Shown: one piece after another, positions 1 to 8,387 of the stretch
Layout: every line of letters starts with the position of its first letter
Numbering within the stretch: position 1 is the first letter of the stretch
From: Eopsaltria australis
Taxonomy: Eukaryota > Chordata > Aves > Passeriformes > Petroicidae
DNA length: 64,000 bases
Direction of reading: 5' to 3'
NCBI GenBank assembly: GCA_034509425.1
Contig: JAVTVJ010000503.1
Span: forward strand, 1 to 64,000
Made by a program: the position numbers and the translations under genes
Notes under the pieces: generated by a model
Told to the model about the DNA's origin: nothing
The model's database searches: none
The model's input: only the letters and a program-made list of their open reading frames with translations

Positions 1-175
1 ACCCTCCACGCCTTCCTCCCTGTGTGGAATCCTCGGTGTTCCCTCGGCTCTCATCCTAACGGACAGGGGGTTGAGGTAGCACAGTGGTGAGGAAGGCAAC
101 CACCGAGCAGAGGCACCGTGCCTGGGATCGGAGGACGAGTAGGTATTACACCGAAAAATAATATAAAACTTTACA
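1..175 (+). repeat. ERV1 5' LTR, 3' portion (R/U5)
   Basis: Aligns without gaps to 8213-8387 of the 3' LTR with a single mismatch. It ends in ACTTTACA, giving the CA terminus expected of an LTR, two bases before the PBS. Confidence 0.95.
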
Positions 176-177
176 GT

Positions 178-195
178 TGGCGCCCAACGTGAGTG
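178..195 (+). other. Primer binding site, tRNA-Lys type
   Basis: The sequence TGGCGCCCAACGTGAGTG starts two bases after the LTR. Its first 14 bases agree with the 3' end complement of tRNA-Lys(1,2), the primer class of many betaretroviruses and ERVK-type elements. Mismatches lie only at the far end. Confidence 0.85.
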
Positions 196-472
196 GTTCC
201 TGGAGGAACCACGAAAGACCGCTCGCTACCAGCAGCGAAGACGCCGTTGCGGGCCACTCCCTGCGGAGCTGCCTTTCGTTTAAGAAAGCAGCTTCTGCAG
301 GTCGAGCTGCGACCCCCGGCTCCGGGAGCAGGAAAGCAGCTCACTCCACAAAGGCCCCCCCATTTCTTTGGATTTCTTTTGGCGGTTTGCCCTCGACAAG
401 AGAGGGGACCCTCGAGAAGAGAGGGGAATTTGAAGAAGCCGGCGAAAAAAATTCGGAGAAGAATTCGCAGAG

Positions 473-484
473 CAAGTGAGTGCT
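473..484 (+). promoter_or_regulatory. Candidate major splice donor of ERV1
   Basis: AGCAA/GTGAGT at 471-481 fits the vertebrate 5' splice site consensus and lies between the PBS and the gag start, where the donor for subgenomic env mRNA is expected. A possible acceptor is the pyrimidine-rich stretch ending in AG at 6480, just before the env signal peptide codons. Confidence 0.45.
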
Positions 485-548
485 TGGACTTTGTTCCGCC
501 GCGTTTTTTTTTAAGTTTAAGGTGGGGGAGTTTTCTTCTATAGTAAGG

Positions 549-2747
549 ATGGGCAACCACCTTGCTAAGAGGGAAAAGGAGCTTTCATTTATTTATTATG
601 GTTTAAAAGTTCAGTTAGTTACTTCAGGGGAAAAATTTGACAAAAAGTTATTAAGGAAATTTGTAAAGTGGGTAGTTGAAAATGTTTCTTTTGAAGCACC
701 AAAAGAGGTTTTTACTTTAGAATTTTGGGATCGTGTAGGATTTAAACTAAACGAATGTGACAGCGAGGGGCGATTTGCAGTTCAGAAATTTTTCGGGTTA
801 CAAATCGCGATTTATCGAGTTTTATCTAACAACGGGGAGAAGAGCTCTGGTTTAGATAAAGCTGTTCCCCCTTCTCCGAAAAGTGAACCTAATGCCACTA
901 ACCCGATCCCTCTTCCCTCCGGTGTGGAAAACGGCAGGATACCCCTCATTAGCGAGCAGCGTGAGGGAGAAATCTGGAGCCACAGAAGCTCCGATTCTGT
1001 TCGTGATCCCACCGACCCCTTCTGTCCTGGGACGGATCCACCCAAGACAGATCCCACCCCAGCCCTTATTCCTTTCCCTCCGTCCCCAGTTGCACCGGTT
1101 GTGTGTCCCTCCCCACGTTATAATAGTTTAATAGAATTTAAACCCGCGCCATCGGGAAACGGCAGCGGTGGAATTCTTACCGCGCCATCGGGAAACAGCG
1201 GCGGGGGAATTCTTACTGCGCCATCGGGAAGTGGCGGCGGGGGAATTCTTACTGCGCCATTGGGAAGTGGCGGCGGGGGAATTCTTACTGCGCCATCGGG
1301 AGATGGCGGCAGGGGAATTTTCACTGCGCCACGGTATACCATTGAAGTAGTTTTGCCGCAATGCGGAATTCAGGGCGCATGCGCGGGAGATCGCGGCGGG
1401 ACCCCCCTAACCCCCTTCCCTAGCCCTACCCCCTTGGCGTCGATTGGTCACGCGTCGGTCCCACCCTCTGCGGCCGGCGATGTCAATCCTACGGGTCCCC
1501 TCCCTCCTTCCCAGCTCCACCCCCCAACACCCTCCACCCCTGCCGTCGCGCACCCCGCCCACCTCCCTGTCTCCTCCCCTGGGAACCCCGCCCCCCGTCC
1601 ACTTTCCCACGCCCAGGCGTTCGGTTCCCACGGGTCTACACCGGAAGGGGGTGTGCCTGAAGCCTATAGCCAACAAGCCTTGGCAGCAGCCTTGCCCACA
1701 CCCATTGTAGCACCAGTGACATACAATAGGACAGGTGCCAATCCCAGATGGGAGCCTCTCCCACAACAAACTATAAAAGAAATCTGTAAAGCCTCAAAAG
1801 AATTTGGAAGAGATTCAGCATATTTTAAAGGACTTATAAATGCAACCTTTAAAACATCTGTCTTAGTACCTGATGACATCAAAACGCTGATGTCGAGTCT
1901 TTTAGTTGAGAGTCACTACTGGGTATGGGACAAAAGATGGAGAAGAGAATTAACAAAGTTGCTTGAATCATATAAAGGTGACCCAAATAAAGCCAATATT
2001 ACTATAGACCATCTTGTGGGGGAGGGGAATCAATCCAAACCTCATGACCAAGCAAATAACATTCCAGAGGAAATACTAAGGGATGTACAGTTAGCAGCAA
2101 AAAACGTTTTGTTCACCATGTCTATTGACATGGGGCCTCCAGTTAGTTACACAACGATCCGGCAAGGCCCGGATGAGAATTTCACAGCCTTTGTGGATCG
2201 CCTCAGGGAGGCGATGAGTAAAGCTATCAGCAATCCAGTGATGCTGAGAGAAATGCTAACTGAATTAGCTAAAGAAAATGCTAATGAACAGTGTAAACGA
2301 GTTATTGAGATGTTTCCCATTGACCCCCCACCAACGATTGAGCAAATTACAGAAAAGTGTGCACAAATTAAACCACGTGTACCAGGGAATGAATCAAAAA
2401 TGTGTGGACATAAATGTAAAGTGACATATCCAGTAGAAACTCAATATACTAAGGAGACATCAAAGACAAATGCAGGTCAACAAGAACAAAAGTGTTTCAA
2501 TTGTAATGGAACTGGACATTTTGCAAAGGACTGTAAAAAACCAAAACTAAATAAGAATAAGACTCAAGCTAACAATTCTGCCAAGTCTTTCCCACCAGCA
2601 CCACAACCGCAAGCGCCACCAAATCCTCCGCCGTGGGGATGGTACCCACCAACGATGCCATGGTGGATCCCTCAAACACCATCACCCTACTGGTCGGGAA
2701 ACCAGGATGGGAGCGCGAAGCAGCCTCGCGCTCCTTCAACAAATTAA
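549..2747 (+). CDS. gag: ERV1 Gag polyprotein (matrix, proline-rich region, capsid, nucleocapsid)
   Basis: Structural polyprotein of 732 residues. The start at 549 is preferred over the in-frame ATG at 480 because it gives Met-Gly, the N-myristoylation signal of a matrix domain. Residues 1 to about 95 are matrix-like. A long proline-rich spacer follows and contains a 12-residue repeat (residues 200-259). Capsid starts near residue 390 and includes a major homology region at about 537-556 (IRQGPDENFTAFVDRL). One CX2CX4HX4C zinc knuckle lies at 649-662 (CFNCNGTGHFAKDC). A second Cys/His cluster before it is degenerate. The C terminus is rich in Pro and Trp. I see no PTAP or PPXY late motif. The 3' end overlaps pro in the -1 frame at a canonical slippery site. 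The frame is fully open. Confidence 0.93.
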   Translation: MGNHLAKREKELSFIYYGLKVQLVTSGEKFDKKLLRKFVKWVVENVSFEAPKEVFTLEFWDRVGFKLNECDSEGRFAVQKFFGLQIAIYRVLSNNGEKSSGLDKAVPPSPKSEPNATNPIPLPSGVENGRIPLISEQREGEIWSHRSSDSVRDPTDPFCPGTDPPKTDPTPALIPFPPSPVAPVVCPSPRYNSLIEFKPAPSGNGSGGILTAPSGNSGGGILTAPSGSGGGGILTAPLGSGGGGILTAPSGDGGRGIFTAPRYTIEVVLPQCGIQGACAGDRGGTPLTPFPSPTPLASIGHASVPPSAAGDVNPTGPLPPSQLHPPTPSTPAVAHPAHLPVSSPGNPAPRPLSHAQAFGSHGSTPEGGVPEAYSQQALAAALPTPIVAPVTYNRTGANPRWEPLPQQTIKEICKASKEFGRDSAYFKGLINATFKTSVLVPDDIKTLMSSLLVESHYWVWDKRWRRELTKLLESYKGDPNKANITIDHLVGEGNQSKPHDQANNIPEEILRDVQLAAKNVLFTMSIDMGPPVSYTTIRQGPDENFTAFVDRLREAMSKAISNPVMLREMLTELAKENANEQCKRVIEMFPIDPPPTIEQITEKCAQIKPRVPGNESKMCGHKCKVTYPVETQYTKETSKTNAGQQEQKCFNCNGTGHFAKDCKKPKLNKNKTQANNSAKSFPPAPQPQAPPNPPPWGWYPPTMPWWIPQTPSPYWSGNQDGSAKQPRAPSTN
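1146..1325 (+). repeat. 36-bp tandem repeat inside gag (five copies)
   Basis: Five head-to-tail 36-bp units, each starting GCGCCATCGGG or a close variant, followed by a partial sixth at 1326. Each unit encodes 12 residues of the form APSGxxxGGILT, so copy number can change without breaking the frame. ERV2 keeps only a decayed remnant at the equivalent place (about 8388-8440). Confidence 0.95.
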
Positions 2748-2755
2748 GGACTGCT
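2696..2755 (+). promoter_or_regulatory. gag-pro -1 ribosomal frameshift signal (slippery heptamer plus hairpin or pseudoknot)
   Basis: The heptamer GGGAAAC at 2696-2702 is in register with gag as G GGA AAC. After a 7-nt spacer, 2710-2718 pairs perfectly with 2726-2734 (9 bp, GGAGCGCGA/TCGCGCTCC) around a 7-nt loop. Loop bases AGCAG (2719-2723) can also pair with CTGCT at 2751-2755, giving an H-type pseudoknot. A -1 slip leads straight into the pro frame. The gag stop is at 2745-2747. Confidence 0.85.
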
Positions 2756-3499
2756 ACCTCTGACGACACTACACCATTAGAGCCTAGAAACATCCAACAC
2801 CAACAGCTTTATCCAGGAGACTCATCACCTACACCATTTGAGAGACTCCAACTGGTGAGTGCTTTTGTTGAACATATAACGCGTGATGACACCCAACGTG
2901 TTCCTGCGACAGTTAAAAATCCACCCATGACACCCGTGACTGTATTAATTATTGGTGACTCCAATAAGAGTCCACCGGGGATCTTTGTGATTCCTGAAGT
3001 TAAGACTTACACACCGGGGAAGAACATTGCAGTGACCATACAACCCAACCACATACCATGGTTTCTTCCAAAAGGTACCTGGCTGGCACAAGCGATTGTG
3101 CTGCCCGAGAATATACCTAGAAATGCTCGCACACCGTGGGTGTGGTGGACAAGTGTTGTGGGAAAAGACAAGCCTGTTTTTCAATGTAGACTGCGAAATG
3201 GGCATTCCGAAATAGATCGAGTGGGAATGCTAGATACAGGCGCCGACGTCACTGTTATAGCAGAGACAGAATGGCCAGCGGAATGGGGAACAAAACCTTC
3301 CCCAGGAAACTTAGTCGGAGTGGGTGGCCAAATTACCCCCAAAAGGAGCCTCACAAACATCTCCATTGAGGGTCCAGAAGGACGGGTAGCTTGCGTAAAA
3401 CCCTATATTGTCCCCTCAGGTTTTACGTTATGGGGAAGGGACGCGATGGCACAATGGGGCGCGAGACTAGAAATTCCTTTTACACCCCAGAATTTCTAG
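2702..3499 (+). CDS. pro: ERV1 Pro: dUTPase-like region and aspartic protease
   Basis: Translated only after a -1 shift from gag. The first about 165 residues hold a segment whose GTWLAQAIVLP-type motif and position upstream of the protease resemble the C-terminal part of betaretroviral dUTPase. The earlier catalytic dUTPase motifs are not clear, so it may be a degenerate domain. The retropepsin follows: the active site is LDTGADVTVI (about 3229-3258), a flap-like region is GVGGQITPK, and the C-terminal GRD motif lies in WGRDAMAQWGA. The reading frame ends at TAG 3497-3499, immediately after the pro-pol slip site. No break is visible. Confidence 0.88.
   Translation, partial: PGWEREAASRSFNKLRTATSDDTTPLEPRNIQHQQLYPGDSSPTPFERLQLVSAFVEHITRDDTQRVPATVKNPPMTPVTVLIIGDSNKSPPGIFVIPEVKTYTPGKNIAVTIQPNHIPWFLPKGTWLAQAIVLPENIPRNARTPWVWWTSVVGKDKPVFQCRLRNGHSEIDRVGMLDTGADVTVIAETEWPAEWGTKPSPGNLVGVGGQITPKRSLTNISIEGPEGRVACVKPYIVPSGFTLWGRDAMAQWGARLEIPFTPQNF
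3490..3499 (+). promoter_or_regulatory. Candidate pro-pol -1 frameshift site
   Basis: GAATTTC at 3490-3496 directly precedes the pro stop, and pol continues in the -1 frame from the same bases. The first triplet is not a homopolymer, so this is weaker than a classical heptamer. ERV2 has GGGTTTC at the same place (10754-10760), which fits the rule. A GC-rich stretch follows in both, but I did not find one clear stem. Confidence 0.6.
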
Positions 3500-6111
3500 T
3501 CGGGGCCACTGCGGCACGCTCCACCCCACCTATCAAGTGGCTCACTGACACACCGGTGAGGGTGGAGCAGTGGCCCCTCAGAGGAGAGAAGTTGCGCGCC
3601 CTAGAAGACCTTGTTGCCGAACAACTGGCTAAGGGTCACATTGTGCCATCATCCAGCCCCTGGAACACTCCAGTTTTTGTTATTAAAAAACCAAAAAAGA
3701 ACGAGTGGCGGCTGCTACAAGATCTAAGAGCAGTGAACAAAGTGATGGAGGAAATGGGCCCCCTCCAACCAGGTCTCCCATCACCTGCAATGTTACCGCA
3801 GAATTGGCCTCTAGCTATAATAGACATTAAGGACTGCTTTTTTAGTATTCCTTTGCACCCTGACGACGCGCCGAAATTTGCATTTTCAGTTCCTTCCATA
3901 AACCGGGAGGCACCGATGAGACATTATCATTGGCTCGTATTGCCTCAAGGAATGAAAAATTCCCCAGCAATTTGCCAATGGTATGTCTCGGAGGTGCTGT
4001 CCCCGGTTAGGAAAACCTTTCCACAGTCAAAGATTTATCATTATATGGACGATGTATTAGTGTGCTCACCTAACCGAGAGACTCTAGACTCTGCCTTAAA
4101 GGAGGTTGTCAAGGCCATTGAGGACGTGGGAATGCAAGTACATCCCGAAAAGATACAGAGGATGCCACCTTGGAAGTACTTGGGAATGAAGATCCAGGAG
4201 ACAACGGTAACACCGCAGTTGCTGAAGTTAGAGCAGCATCCGTCAACTTTGCGCGAACTTCATCAACTGTGTGGATCGATAAACTGGATCAGGCCGCTCC
4301 TCGGACTGAAAACTTCAGAGTTGTCACCTTTATTTGAGCTGCTACGAGGAGGACAAGCCCTAGACGCCCCAATAGCCATGACACCAGAGGCCGAACAAGT
4401 CATCAAGAAGGTAATGTTTACGATCTCCACAAAACACGCACACAGAATTAACCCGATTCTCCCGTACCGATTTATGGTACTGGGAAAGACACCAAGGTAT
4501 TATGGTCTCATTTTTCAGTGGGACGAGGGGGTCAAGGAGTCGCTCCTAATCGTGGAGTGGATTTTCTTGCCTCACACATCGTCCAAGACAATAACAAGGC
4601 CACAGGAATTGGTGGCCGAGCTGATCATTAAGGCTCGGCACCGGCTCCGTGTACTAGCAGGATGTGATTTTGCGTACATCCAAGTTCCTTGGAAGCAGAA
4701 TAGTTTTGAAGAAGTGCTCCAAGAAAGTGAGGACCTCCAGCTTGCCCTCGAAAATTACTCAGGCCAAATTGGCAACCAAAAGCTAAAACACCAATTGTTC
4801 AATACTGAGTTTAAATTGGCTCCTGATGTGGCTCAAAGTAAAACACCAATTAAGAATGCTCTAACAGTTTTTACAGATGGCTCTGGCTCTTCTCATAAGT
4901 CGGTGTTGACTTGGAGAGATCCAGAGACCCTCCAGTGGGACGAAGAAGTTCAGATAGTTGAGGGTTCCCCTCAAATAGCTGAACTAGCTGCTGTAGTTAG
5001 AGTGTTTGAGAGGTTTGAGGAACTGCCACTCAACCTCGTAACTGATTCGGCATATGTGGCAGGAGTAGTTTCTAGAGCAGAGCATTCCTTACTGAGAGAG
5101 GTCCCAAATAAAAAATTATTTGGTTTGCTTGCGCAGCTCGTAATGTTATTGTCCCACCGCCAGCATCAATATTTTGTGATGCACGTAAGATCACATTCTG
5201 GCTTGCCAGGTTTTATATCTGAAGGCAATGCGAGAGCCGATGCTCTGGCGATGCCTGTGATGAAGTGTACCGTACCTGACACATTCGCACAGGCTCGCCT
5301 TAGCCATCAATTCTTTCACCAGAATGCGCCAGCACTCCGTAGGATGTTTCACCTATCCTTGGAGCAAGCTAAGGCAATAGTGGCCACATGTCCATCATGT
5401 CAATCCTATCAAATACCTACATTCAACGCAGGAGTCAACCCTAGGGGGTTGAACTCCAATGAGATTTGGCAATCAGATGTCACCCATTTTACACCTTTCG
5501 GGAAGTTGAAATATATACACGTGTCAGTAGACACATTTTCAGGCGCTCTCTTCGCCTCGGCTCATGCCGGAGAGAAGGCGAGAGATGCCAAAAAACATTT
5601 TACTATGGCATTTGCAGTTTTGGGAATTCCAAAACAGATTAAAACAGACAACGGACCGGCGTATGTATCTGCCTCCTTGCGTCAGTTTTTTCAAAACTGG
5701 GGAGTAGAACATACGACCGGAATTCCACATTCTCCGTCGGGACAAGCGTTAGTTGAGAGGAAACATCAAGATATTAAACGCATCCTTACACAGCAGCGGG
5801 GAGAGGCAGGAGAGAAGTCGCCCGTTGAGCGCCTCTGCAAGGCTCTGTTTACGTTAAATTTTTTAAATTGCTCTGATAGTGAGCCAACTCCCCCCGTCTT
5901 CCGGCATTTCATGAATTCGACAAATTCCAAATTGACAGAAAGACCGCCGGTGCTGTTTAAGGATCCGCAGAGTCATCAAATTTTAGGTCCCGCACCGTTA
6001 ATCGTCTGGGGGAGGGGGTATGCATGTGTCTCCACCCCAGGCGGTCCGCGGTGGGATTCCGGCAAAAAATGTGAAGCCGTATGTGGAGGATCGTGGGAAA
6101 GACAAGGATAA
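3496..6111 (+). CDS. pol: ERV1 Pol: reverse transcriptase, RNase H and integrase; C-terminal frameshift
   Basis: About 871 residues made by a second -1 frameshift. Reverse transcriptase has the LPQGMKNSP motif and the catalytic YMDD at residues 183-186. RNase H begins FTDGSGS (Asp 461) and keeps the AELAAV, VTDSAYV and GNARADALA motifs. Integrase has an HX3H and CX2C zinc-binding N terminus and a perfect D,D(35)E catalytic triad at Asp 661, Asp 718 and Glu 754. Near 6050 a one-base difference in a short G run throws the frame, so the protein ends in a short unrelated tail at 6111. The basic C-terminal tail matching that of ERV2 continues in another frame to about 6241. The catalytic core is unaffected; only the end of integrase is lost. 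Confidence 0.92.
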   Translation, partial: LVGATAARSTPPIKWLTDTPVRVEQWPLRGEKLRALEDLVAEQLAKGHIVPSSSPWNTPVFVIKKPKKNEWRLLQDLRAVNKVMEEMGPLQPGLPSPAMLPQNWPLAIIDIKDCFFSIPLHPDDAPKFAFSVPSINREAPMRHYHWLVLPQGMKNSPAICQWYVSEVLSPVRKTFPQSKIYHYMDDVLVCSPNRETLDSALKEVVKAIEDVGMQVHPEKIQRMPPWKYLGMKIQETTVTPQLLKLEQHPSTLRELHQLCGSINWIRPLLGLKTSELSPLFELLRGGQALDAPIAMTPEAEQVIKKVMFTISTKHAHRINPILPYRFMVLGKTPRYYGLIFQWDEGVKESLLIVEWIFLPHTSSKTITRPQELVAELIIKARHRLRVLAGCDFAYIQVPWKQNSFEEVLQESEDLQLALENYSGQIGNQKLKHQLFNTEFKLAPDVAQSKTPIKNALTVFTDGSGSSHKSVLTWRDPETLQWDEEVQIVEGSPQIAELAAVVRVFERFEELPLNLVTDSAYVAGVVSRAEHSLLREVPNKKLFGLLAQLVMLLSHRQHQYFVMHVRSHSGLPGFISEGNARADALAMPVMKCTVPDTFAQARLSHQFFHQNAPALRRMFHLSLEQAKAIVATCPSCQSYQIPTFNAGVNPRGLNSNEIWQSDVTHFTPFGKLKYIHVSVDTFSGALFASAHAGEKARDAKKHFTMAFAVLGIPKQIKTDNGPAYVSASLRQFFQNWGVEHTTGIPHSPSGQALVERKHQDIKRILTQQRGEAGEKSPVERLCKALFTLNFLNCSDSEPTPPVFRHFMNSTNSKLTERPPVLFKDPQSHQILGPAPLIVWGRGYACVSTPGGPRWDSGKKCEAVCGGSWERQG

Positions 6112-6493
6112 GAGCGACAACAATCCATCAGTCGCATGGAAAAGAAGAAAAAGGAGAAATGGAAAGGGAAAGGACTTACCTGATATGACGTGTACCGATC
6201 AGCGACCAGCGAATACCAGACAGAGAAGCCATAGTTTATGATTAACCCCTCTACGACACTCCCTCTAAGACTACCCTGTGTTCCAACCCCATATCCCTTC
6301 ACTTACCTTATTCTCCTTGTTTATATCCCAACCTAACAGTCCCGTAATAACCCTATCCCACCTTGTATCCTAATTTAAGTAAAAGAAAAGGGGGAGGCGG
6401 AGAGGAGTTGAAAGGAATCAGAAAATTGAAAAATTGTTTTGGTTTGATTCAAAAGTTATTCATGTTTGTTTTGATATTAGATTTAAAGGATCC

Positions 6494-7843
6494 ATGACAA
6501 TGAAAACCACGGGAGTCATCATGGCCCTGATGTGGGTGATGCTGAACGTCCTGCCCCGAATCGAAGGATGGCTTGTACAACAGCCACAAGAGAATCTCTG
6601 GATCACGTTAGCCAAAGCCCTAAACCAAGACAGCATGTGTTTGAGTATGGGTGCAACTTCAGATCCCATGTCGACCTGCCTAGTAGGTATCCCCCTGCGA
6701 ATGAATGACACCTCCTTCGCAGGTAAAAGGCCCGAACCTGTTGACAACTGGGATGCGTGGATGAGGACCCTTCCCCATGCACCAGAGGAGCCCCAAGAAT
6801 TGGCACTGTTGGGGTCCTCCAAAGCTGACTTTTGTATCAATTTTGACTACTTCCCTAAGTGGGAAGATGCTAAAATATTTGGAGGATATGATAAAATTCC
6901 ATACCAGGATGTGCATCCCCTAAAAAGATCAGTGTACAGTCTTGAAAATTGGTGTAACTATACCACGAGATCTGTCCTCAAACGGTCCAAGTCCACGCCC
7001 ATCCCGAAGACTCTCCCCTCTGGCGTATTCTTAATCTGTGGAGATAGAGTCTGGGCTGGGATACCGTCCCGTCTTTCAGGTGGCCCATGCACGTTGGGCC
7101 AACTCACCCTCATGACCCCCAACAAGACCCAAATTCTTGAATGGAGAAAATTCTATAATCTGACCCGTCAAAAAAGATCACTCAGAACTTGGGACGAAAG
7201 TTGCAATTCGGCTGTTGAACATTGGAGTTTTTCAAAGAGGGTGGCTGCCTCCATATTCGTGCCCTGGGTGGCGGCAGCTAAGGCCTTGGGGGAATTAGGC
7301 CATTTAGAGTGTTGGCTTGGCAGACAAGCCAACCTCACGTCCTGGGCATTGACCCAGCTGCTGGAAGATAAGGACACTACTAGGCACGCCACCCTGCAGA
7401 ACAGGGCGGCGATTGACTTTCTCCTTCTCGCACACGGGCACGGGTGCGAGGACTTTGAAGGGATGTGTTGTATGAACTTATCATCCCATTCAAAAAGCAT
7501 CCATGCAACGCTACAAGAACTGCAAGGACAATTCACTCAACTAAGGACTGAAAGTAAAGACTGGTTGGACCATCTAATGAGTGACTGGGGCATTTCAAAA
7601 TGGGGCATGGACTTGTTGAAATCTATTTTATGGATCCTAATCGTCATCGTTATCGTGTTAAGTATGTTTGGTTGCTTAAAAAATATTCTAGTATCGTTAG
7701 TACAACGGGCTTTTTTAAATAAAAGAAAAGGGGGAGATGTGGCAGTTGTCAATATAGAAACGAGACCTAGGGGCTTGAGGACTTCCTGGTGGATTGGTCC
7801 ATCGGGGAGTCGCCCCCCTGCTATAAAAACATCCATGGTTTAG
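6494..7843 (+). CDS. env: ERV1 envelope glycoprotein, open, alpharetrovirus-type transmembrane subunit
   Basis: 449 residues from the ATG at 6494; the frame is open from 6434, but 6494 places a hydrophobic signal peptide at the N terminus. The surface subunit has several N-glycosylation sites and ends at a furin-type site RQKR (residues 225-228). The transmembrane subunit has a cysteine-flanked hydrophobic internal fusion peptide (VAASIFVPWVAAAKAL) instead of an N-terminal one. It also has the conserved immunosuppressive-domain-like segment from residue 301 and a CX6CC motif (Cys 318, 325, 326). A membrane anchor lies at about 370-402. The last 35 codons overlap the 3' LTR. Env class differs from the betaretrovirus-like pol, suggesting an ancestral recombination. 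No break is visible. Confidence 0.93.
   Translation: MTMKTTGVIMALMWVMLNVLPRIEGWLVQQPQENLWITLAKALNQDSMCLSMGATSDPMSTCLVGIPLRMNDTSFAGKRPEPVDNWDAWMRTLPHAPEEPQELALLGSSKADFCINFDYFPKWEDAKIFGGYDKIPYQDVHPLKRSVYSLENWCNYTTRSVLKRSKSTPIPKTLPSGVFLICGDRVWAGIPSRLSGGPCTLGQLTLMTPNKTQILEWRKFYNLTRQKRSLRTWDESCNSAVEHWSFSKRVAASIFVPWVAAAKALGELGHLECWLGRQANLTSWALTQLLEDKDTTRHATLQNRAAIDFLLLAHGHGCEDFEGMCCMNLSSHSKSIHATLQELQGQFTQLRTESKDWLDHLMSDWGISKWGMDLLKSILWILIVIVIVLSMFGCLKNILVSLVQRAFLNKRKGGDVAVVNIETRPRGLRTSWWIGPSGSRPPAIKTSMV
7721..7737 (+). other. ERV1 polypurine tract
   Basis: AAAAGAAAAGGGGGAGA directly upstream of the LTR start TGTGGCAG at 7738; it is the expected plus-strand primer of reverse transcription and lies within the env coding frame. 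Confidence 0.85.
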
Positions 7844-8387
7844 CCTGGTTGTAGTCACACCCCAGTTAACACCCAAAGTTGACACCCCTTGTTCCTATTG
7901 AATATGTTATTTGTCTATCACACAGGTGATTGACAGGTTGTTCTGGAAAGTTCTCTGTACCCCTGTTTATGATTTGTTGTTATCCCCAAACCACTCCCCT
8001 GTTTCTATATTATTTGCTGCTGTTGAAAGCTCCCGCCTTAATCCCACCCCCAGCCTTTACCCTGATTGGTTGTTTATTGTACTATATAAGTTGCTGTCGA
8101 GAGCTAGTCGGGGCTCTTTTGACTTTGGGGTTCCAGGGAATAAACTTCTCTGTTGCCTGAAGCTTAGAGTCGCTCCTGCCTTTGTGATTCCTCCTGAACC
8201 AAACCCAAGACGACCCTCCACGCCTTCCTCCCTGTGTGGAATCCTCGGGGTTCCCTCGGCTCTCATCCTAACGGACAGGGGGTTGAGGTAGCACAGTGGT
8301 GAGGAAGGCAACCACCGAGCAGAGGCACCGTGCCTGGGATCGGAGGACGAGTAGGTATTACACCGAAAAATAATATAAAACTTTACA
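7738..8387 (+). repeat. ERV1 3' LTR (650 bp)
   Basis: Begins TG after the polypurine tract and ends CA at 8387, the point where it stops matching the 5' LTR flank. It carries an inverted CCAAT box near 8064, a TATA box TATATAA at 8083-8089 and a polyadenylation signal AATAAA at 8139-8144, defining U3, R and U5. Confidence 0.93.

Larger units (their letters stand above)
1..8387 (+). mobile_element. ERV1: near-complete betaretrovirus-like provirus (5' LTR cut by window edge)
   Basis: Order is partial 5' LTR (1-175), Lys-type PBS, gag, pro, pol, env, purine tract and 3' LTR (7738-8387). The 175 visible bases of the 5' LTR differ from the matching part of the 3' LTR by one base (T at 38 versus G at 8250), so the insertion is young. 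Gag, pro and pol lie in three successive frames, each one base back from the last, as in betaretroviruses. Gag, pro and env are open; pol has a frameshift near its C terminus. The sequence right of the 3' LTR is the gag gene of a relative (ERV2), so this provirus is nested in it. The left target duplication is outside the window. Confidence 0.95.

Noticed and set aside
6020..6241. Separate accessory gene of 73 codons between ERV1 pol and env
   Set aside because: Aligns with the integrase C-terminal tail of ERV2 pol, so it is the frameshifted end of pol and not a new gene.
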